This document shows positions 60,031 to 64,000 of a stretch of 64,000 nt of DNA, piece by piece. Positions within the stretch are counted from its first letter, which is position 1; every line of letters begins with the position of its first letter. The stretch is from assembly GCA_045629285.1 (NCBI GenBank), contig JAZQQY010000034.1:62001-126000 (forward strand), read 5' to 3'. The position numbers were made by a program, and so were the translations under genes. The stretch is from UBA1723 sp045629285 (GTDB lineage: Bacteria > Bacteroidota > Bacteroidia > Bacteroidales > Paludibacteraceae). The notes under the pieces are model-generated. The model saw nothing but the letters and a program-made list of their open reading frames with translations, did no database searches and had not been told where the DNA came from.

Positions 60031-60060
60031 GAGACGCGGGTTGCCGCGTCTTTATTTTTT
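60031..60060 (+). terminator. Rho-independent terminator of fabG (GAGACG family)
   Basis: AGACGCGG (60032-60039) and CCGCGTCT (60044-60051) are perfect arms with a T tail. Confidence 0.9.
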
Positions 60061-60085
60061 AATTTTCTTAATTATTACCTAAAAA

Positions 60086-60976
60086 GTGGCTGAGTGGAAC
60101 GGTAAGACTCGTGGAGGTTCGTTCGGATACGGATTCTTCATCTTTTTAATCAAACATTTGGGATTGAATGTGGCATACGCATTCTTGTTCGTCGTCGTGC
60201 CTTATTTCGTGCCGTTTGCTCCCAAAGCCACAGCGTCAAGTTGGAAATATTGGCGAAGGATTCACCATAAGTCGGTTATTGTCGCCATCGGAAAAATCTT
60301 CCAGCATTATTATCGTTTCGGTCAAGTCATAATTGACAAAATCGCTGCCTCGTCTGGACTGGAAAAGGAGTTCACTTTCTCGTTCGACGGAATGGATCCT
60401 CTCATCGAACATTTAAGGAAAGGGGAGAATGGAGCCGTGATGATCGGTGCTCATGTAGGAAACTGGGAGGTGAGCCGTGTGTTCATGAAGGAGTACGGTA
60501 CAAAATTGAATGTTGTGATGCTCGACGGTGAGTATCAGAAGATTAAGGATAAATTAGAGGCGACGATGGGTTCAAACTCATTCGGAGTCATCCCCGTCTC
60601 AACGGAAAATATTGACCACATTTTCAAAATCAAATCAGCTTTGGCATCGAATGAAGTTGTCTGTTTTCAAGGCGATAGGTTCATCAGGAAGGAAGATGCA
60701 AAGACCGTGCAGTTTTTAGACCACGATGCTCCATTCCCACCAGGTCCACATCAGATTGCCACAATGACAGATGCAGATACATTCTACTTCTTTGCAGTAA
60801 GAGAATCAGGGAAGAGATACAGGTTTATTTGCCGAAAAGCGGAGACTGCCGCACAGGAGACGAATCGTAAGTTGAAAGCCCAAGCGTCGATGCAGGAATA
60901 TAAAGATTTTTTAGAGACGATTGTCAGAAAATACCCAGAGCAATGGTTTAATTTCTACAACTTCTGGGAGTCTTGA
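60086..60976 (+). CDS. LpxL/HtrB-like lysophospholipid acyltransferase
   Basis: The 296-residue protein has a hydrophobic N-terminal region (FFIFLIKHLGLNVAYAFLFV, membrane-associated) and the HX4E acyltransferase motif in MIGAHVGNWEVSRVF. It also has CFQGDRFIRKEDAKTV, with the conserved Gly-Asp-Arg, and a PPGPHQIA region. It transfers acyl chains in the inner membrane, as the late lipid A acyltransferases do, but the branch also occurs in aryl-polyene clusters next to FabG. The start is GTG 60086, as no ATG fits. It lies after the fabG terminator without a clear promoter. Confidence 0.87.
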   Translation: MAEWNGKTRGGSFGYGFFIFLIKHLGLNVAYAFLFVVVPYFVPFAPKATASSWKYWRRIHHKSVIVAIGKIFQHYYRFGQVIIDKIAASSGLEKEFTFSFDGMDPLIEHLRKGENGAVMIGAHVGNWEVSRVFMKEYGTKLNVVMLDGEYQKIKDKLEATMGSNSFGVIPVSTENIDHIFKIKSALASNEVVCFQGDRFIRKEDAKTVQFLDHDAPFPPGPHQIATMTDADTFYFFAVRESGKRYRFICRKAETAAQETNRKLKAQASMQEYKDFLETIVRKYPEQWFNFYNFWES

Positions 60977-60981
60977 TAAAT

Positions 60982-61020
60982 AATGAATGGCGACCAGCTG
61001 GCCGCCATTCATTTTATTTT
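60982..61020. terminator. Bidirectional terminator
   Basis: AATGAATGGCG (60982-60992) and CGCCATTCATT (61003-61013) flank ACCAGCTGGC. It ends both the acyltransferase (+) and the flavin-reductase (-) transcripts, touching the latter's stop codon. Confidence 0.9.
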
Positions 61021-61643
61021 GTGTAGACGTTCTCAATCTCCACCACATAGATAGTGTGGAATCCACCACCAGGTTCAGGTCTGTAATTCTGTTTGCAGAT
61101 TTCCTTATCCAAGAAAGCAGCTTCCGTCATTTCAGTCTTAAATAGTTTGCGACAGTTGAGCACCATACGTGCTTCGTCGAATGTTGTAGTGTTGGATTCC
61201 AATGCGATAGGAGTCAAACCAGCCTCTTTTACTTTGTCTCCGTCTCTACCAGACTTTGTGCCGCAAATCTGCAATGCCTGTCTGTATTTCTCGTCAAAGA
61301 ATGATAGAGTAAGATAATCGTTGGCTTCGATGAATTCGTGAGTGTAGCGCTCCGGACGTACGAAGATAAATGCGACGTCCTTTCCCCACAAGTGTCCGAA
61401 TCCACCCCAAGATGCAGTCATTGTATTGTACTTCGAAGTGTCGCCTGCAGTGATTAGCATCCATTGTTTGCCGATCAAATCAAACTGATCCTCCGCACCT
61501 AACACAGATAAATCCTGCTTGGATAGAGTAGCGTTCTCAACAACTGCAACCTCTTCTTTCTTTGTTTCTGAGCAACTTAGCATTGTGCCGAATAGGCAAG
61601 CTGAGACTGTCGCCTTGATACAATTTCTTAATAATCTATTCAT
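61014..61643 (-). CDS. Lipoprotein with flavin-reductase (FMN-binding) domain
   Basis: This 209-residue protein joins a lipoprotein signal (CLFGTMLSC, Cys24) to a flavin-reductase/flavoredoxin-like split-barrel domain: GKQWMLITAGDTSKYNTMTA, WGGFGHLW, VRPERYTHEFIEANDYLTLS, then RPEPGGGFHTIYVVEIENVY. Relatives are usually cytoplasmic FMN or NAD(P)H-flavin reductases, so an exported, lipid-anchored version is unusual and suggests extracytoplasmic flavin or electron-transfer chemistry. It overlaps the 61636 gene by eight bases and is the last gene of a minus-strand operon. Confidence 0.85.
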   Translation of the reverse strand: MNRLLRNCIKATVSACLFGTMLSCSETKKEEVAVVENATLSKQDLSVLGAEDQFDLIGKQWMLITAGDTSKYNTMTASWGGFGHLWGKDVAFIFVRPERYTHEFIEANDYLTLSFFDEKYRQALQICGTKSGRDGDKVKEAGLTPIALESNTTTFDEARMVLNCRKLFKTEMTEAAFLDKEICKQNYRPEPGGGFHTIYVVEIENVYTK

Positions 61644-62907
61644 TTGTTTTTATTTTTTGATACTTTCCGTTCTTCATTCTATACTCACCAGTTTCTATTA
61701 CTTTTTTGTCATCTTCACTAGATGAAACTTCATTTTCTTTACTTTCACTAGCAAATTTTGTATATTGGAGTACTGGATAACCGTTTTTGTATTTGATATC
61801 TGCCATATAATCTCTAATGTCGACTTCTATTCTATGTGTTTTGTTTGTGACAGAATCGTATTTTTCATCTAAAACTAGAGCTTTTAGGACAAACTTCTTT
61901 TTCTCGATGTCGTAATAGTCATAATAGTGAGTGTAGGTTTTCTCAATTGGACTCTGCTCCATTCTGATTCTGGTTTTCAAAATAGGCATACCATTTTCCT
62001 TTTTGATGAAACCTTCTGTATTCAAACCAACATAGTCCTTCCTATCTTTATAGATATTTGACGAAGAGTCCACCAATGTTGCTATTGAATCTTGAATTCT
62101 GAATAGAAGAAATGCTTTTTTATCGTGCCAATCGTCGTCGATAGAGTCTACTGCAAAACAAATTACAGAATCATTTTCAAATTTATATTTGTAACTGTCT
62201 TTGTCGCAGTGATACTGGTCGACACATTTGTTGTTGATGCTATTGATAATGTATTGTAGTTTGCCTCTATAATCCAAAAACTCATCAATAGAATTGCTAT
62301 TTTGAATAATACCATATTTATTTCTATTGTCGAAAATGATTTCGTAGTTTACCTCAGGATTGTAGGTCCAATGGCAAGTGTTGTCTGCGGAGTTTACAAT
62401 CAGAGTATCAACATTGTTTCCTTCTTTAAAGATTATTGAGTTTCCCCAATAAGCGCATCTGTTGTCAATTATAATACCATTAGGTCCTCCATAACTTTTC
62501 AATAGCAAACGGTCTTCATAGTCTTTTTTGCTTTTTTCTATTTCTTTTTCTCTTTCAATATCTCTTGGATCTTTGGGCTTTTCCTTCCAGAATGTTCCAT
62601 AAGTCACAAGACTTAGGGATATCAAAGTGAAAATTGCAAACAACAAGGATGCTAAGCTTCTTTTGCTCTCTCCAGATATGAAATGATATAGAGTCTTGAC
62701 AGTAGAGTATGTGCCGATTATCACCAAAGGCAGATAGATAATCAATCCCAACATTAGTGCAAAAATGACAAGCCCGCCCAAATGATGACCTGGGGAAACA
62801 TGATCAAATGGAGATTCTTTGCATGGCTGAAAAACAAATATGTTGATATTGACAATTGCCAATAGTGTCATGAAAACAGCCATTACAACTGGGTCTAATT
62901 TTTTCAT
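61636..62907 (-). CDS. Membrane protein with large extracytoplasmic domain, unknown
   Basis: The 423-residue protein has three N-terminal membrane helices (VVMAVFMTLLAIVNINIFVF; LGGLVIFALMLGLIIYLPLV; LASLLFAIFTLISLSLVTYG, to about residue 105). A charged coiled-coil linker (RDIEREKEIEKSKKDYED) and about 290 residues of beta-rich soluble domain follow, with repeated short Tyr/Asp/Lys strands. I do not recognise a family. It begins six bases after the 62914 gene and overlaps the flavin-reductase lipoprotein by eight bases, so the three are co-expressed. High Asn/Lys/Ile content distinguishes it from its neighbours. Confidence 0.7.
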   Translation of the reverse strand: MKKLDPVVMAVFMTLLAIVNINIFVFQPCKESPFDHVSPGHHLGGLVIFALMLGLIIYLPLVIIGTYSTVKTLYHFISGESKRSLASLLFAIFTLISLSLVTYGTFWKEKPKDPRDIEREKEIEKSKKDYEDRLLLKSYGGPNGIIIDNRCAYWGNSIIFKEGNNVDTLIVNSADNTCHWTYNPEVNYEIIFDNRNKYGIIQNSNSIDEFLDYRGKLQYIINSINNKCVDQYHCDKDSYKYKFENDSVICFAVDSIDDDWHDKKAFLLFRIQDSIATLVDSSSNIYKDRKDYVGLNTEGFIKKENGMPILKTRIRMEQSPIEKTYTHYYDYYDIEKKKFVLKALVLDEKYDSVTNKTHRIEVDIRDYMADIKYKNGYPVLQYTKFASESKENEVSSSEDDKKVIETGEYRMKNGKYQKIKTNE

Positions 62908-62913
62908 AGTCTT

Positions 62914-63402
62914 TTAGTCTTCATGTTTTACATTCCTATCATACAACAAAGAATCGCCTTTGTATAGGTTCCCATCGACAGATTTGTAGAACCTGTTTTG
63001 GGAATCTACGGAAACGTATTTGATCATGCATGAATTCCAATTGATAGATCTGTCAATATTTACTATTGTTTCTGGAATAAACAAAGTATCACAATTTTCG
63101 ACTCCATAATTTCTACTTAGTTCGATGACCTTATACAAAACTCCATTATGAGTCACTGTTGCTGGAATCCTCAGGTTAGAATTATGTCCAACCCATCCTG
63201 GAGACATGGCAACCTCTTTTCTTTGTTTGTTGATGTAAGTGAAGGACATCATAATGCCGTCGATTTTCTGCTCAAATACAAAATTGTCATCGTATTGTTT
63301 ATGAGGCTTTTTTTCGCGTGGAAGGACCATGTGCACAAAGGTAATCAGAGTCCAAATGACAACAATTGAACAGACTATTATCGCTAATATTTTTTTATTC
63401 AT
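62914..63402 (-). CDS. Membrane-anchored BspA/LRR_5-like protein
   Basis: The 162-residue protein has one N-terminal membrane anchor (about 5-27, LAIIVCSIVVIWTLITFV) and a short BspA-type leucine-rich region: LRIPATVTHNGVLYKVIELS, CDTLFIPETIVNI, and CMIKYVSVDSQNRFYKSVDG with GNLYKGDSLLYD at the end. This is the pattern of BspA-like surface repeats with only about two units. It is first in the minus-strand cluster; no clean -7 element was found upstream (a degenerate TTACTTTG-like site at 63423-63430). Confidence 0.75.
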   Translation of the reverse strand: MNKKILAIIVCSIVVIWTLITFVHMVLPREKKPHKQYDDNFVFEQKIDGIMMSFTYINKQRKEVAMSPGWVGHNSNLRIPATVTHNGVLYKVIELSRNYGVENCDTLFIPETIVNIDRSINWNSCMIKYVSVDSQNRFYKSVDGNLYKGDSLLYDRNVKHED

Positions 63403-63540
63403 ATCTTTTTATTTTGTGCACAAAGTAACGCAATTTTTAGGTAGAATCAAAATTTATATTCCCTACCGACATTAAACACCTAACTGCGTAATTGTGTATT
63501 GTATATAATTGGAACTGTATCCCGTAGGAATTTTATATCG

Positions 63541-63570
63541 AAAAAAAAGGGCAGGAATCAATCCCGCCCT
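63541..63570 (-). terminator. Terminator of the purF-like gene (minus strand)
   Basis: AGGGCAGG and CCCGCCCT arms around AATCAAT. On the minus strand they are followed by eight T. Confidence 0.88.
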
Positions 63571-63605
63571 AATTATGAATTATGCATTATGAATTATGCA
63601 TTGAA
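63571..63605. repeat. AT-rich palindromic intergenic repeat
   Basis: AATTATGAATTATGCATT units, as at 2455-2485 and 31301-31325, again next to a terminator. Confidence 0.45.
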
Positions 63606-64000
63606 TTATCTCTTGTCTACGTTTCCTTCGTAGAAATTGATGAATGCGTTAGTCACCAAACGATTTCCACCAGGAGTAGGGTAGTCGCCAGAGAAATACC
63701 AGTCGCCACTATGGTTTGGACAAGCGACGTGAAGGTTTTCAAGTGACTGATAAACAATCTCTACTGGAGTCTTGACCTCTTTTGGAGTAAGCAATTCTGC
63801 AATCTCTGCCGAGATCTCCTCGTCGGAGAATGGAGAGTAGATGTCCTTGACATAGTTGACATACTCTTCTTTCTTCTTGCCTACCTGAGCCTTGCTCTTC
63901 TTGTATACTTCCTCGATGACGTTTTCCATACCTCTCTTCTTAAGAAGTGAGATAGCTGCCTTGAATGCGATAAACTCACTCATTCGGCTCATGTCGATAC
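63606..64000 (-). CDS. C-terminal part of a purF-like amidophosphoribosyltransferase
   Basis: The open frame runs off the right edge (the last codons read ...IDMSRMSEFIAFKAAI), so only the last ~131 residues are visible. SRMSEFIAFKAAISLLKKRG and the end GDWYFSGDYPTPGGNRLVTN followed by AFINFYEG match my memory of the C-terminus of the longer Bacteroidota-type PurF-like proteins. That would give 5-phosphoribosylamine from PRPP and glutamine in purine synthesis. The catalytic N-terminus is outside the window, so the assignment rests on the tail alone. Confidence 0.65.
   Translation of the reverse strand, partial: IDMSRMSEFIAFKAAISLLKKRGMENVIEEVYKKSKAQVGKKKEEYVNYVKDIYSPFSDEEISAEIAELLTPKEVKTPVEIVYQSLENLHVACPNHSGDWYFSGDYPTPGGNRLVTNAFINFYEGNVDKR

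Noticed and set aside
1..64000. tRNA/rRNA genes, CRISPR arrays, prophage or intact insertion sequences
   Set aside because: The gaps were read for cloverleaf ends (CCA/TTC-arm), regular spacer arrays and transposase motifs, and none was found.

Overview
The window is a continuous, densely coded chromosomal stretch from a member of the Bacteroidales (phylum Bacteroidota). The evidence is: about twenty start regions preceded by the Bacteroidota -7 element TAnnTTTG; almost no Shine-Dalgarno sequences; a secreted protein with a C-terminal type IX secretion (T9SS) sorting domain; a DapL-like aminotransferase; and SPOR, GLUG and BspA-like envelope proteins typical of the group. I see no rRNA, tRNA, CRISPR array, prophage or intact insertion sequence. 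Nearly every gene can be read end to end; both window edges cut through genes.

Layout. 1-4.7 kb: the 3' part of a carbamoyl-phosphate synthase large subunit, a small membrane protein, a membrane-anchored transglutaminase-like protein and a HAD phosphatase, ending in a REP-like palindrome and a decayed helicase/regulator tail. 5-12.3 kb: S41 protease, sugar-nucleotidyltransferase, Lrp regulator, then a 1296-residue fusion of MMPL exporter, PlsC acyltransferase and methyltransferase. 12.6-21.5 kb: an Ala-rich lipoprotein, a second S41 protease, an RCK channel-like protein ending in a ryanodine-receptor (RyR) domain, and a complete fused CarA-CarB whose sequence resembles animal CPS. 21.7-31.2 kb: rpsF-rpsR-rplI, a second Lrp, cysS, the T9SS cargo protein and a deleted remnant of a paralogue, RNase R, a YD-like lipoprotein and a PanE-like reductase. 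31.3-44.8 kb: nudC, pyrH, an M23 peptidase, grpE-dnaJ behind an elaborate palindromic control region, a MORN protein, clc-tcdA, recJ, a divergent DapL-like enzyme and glmS. 44.9-58.6 kb: secreted and envelope proteins, folE-mutS2, a large GLUG/Cys-repeat surface protein, dnaB and ung. 58.6-64 kb: a truncated surface-protein gene, fabG with an LpxL-like acyltransferase, a minus-strand envelope cluster that includes a lipoprotein flavin reductase, and the 3' end of a purF-like gene.

How the genes fit together. Most of the window is housekeeping: pyrimidine/arginine precursor supply (two CPS genes, pyrH), translation (S6/S18/L9, CysS), chaperones, and DNA replication and repair (DnaB, RecJ, MutS2, Ung). 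Between these lie envelope functions. The MMPL-acyltransferase-methyltransferase fusion, the FabG/LpxL pair and the T9SS cargo point to an outer membrane decorated with acylated products and secreted proteins. The most unusual items are the eukaryote-like CarAB fusion alongside a second CarB, the RCK-RyR protein, the triple fusion, the DapL-like enzyme with altered active-site motifs, the 41-residue Cys-repeat surface protein, and two genes reduced to an N-terminus joined to a C-terminus. All functional calls come from reading the sequence and remembered family motifs; no database search was run.
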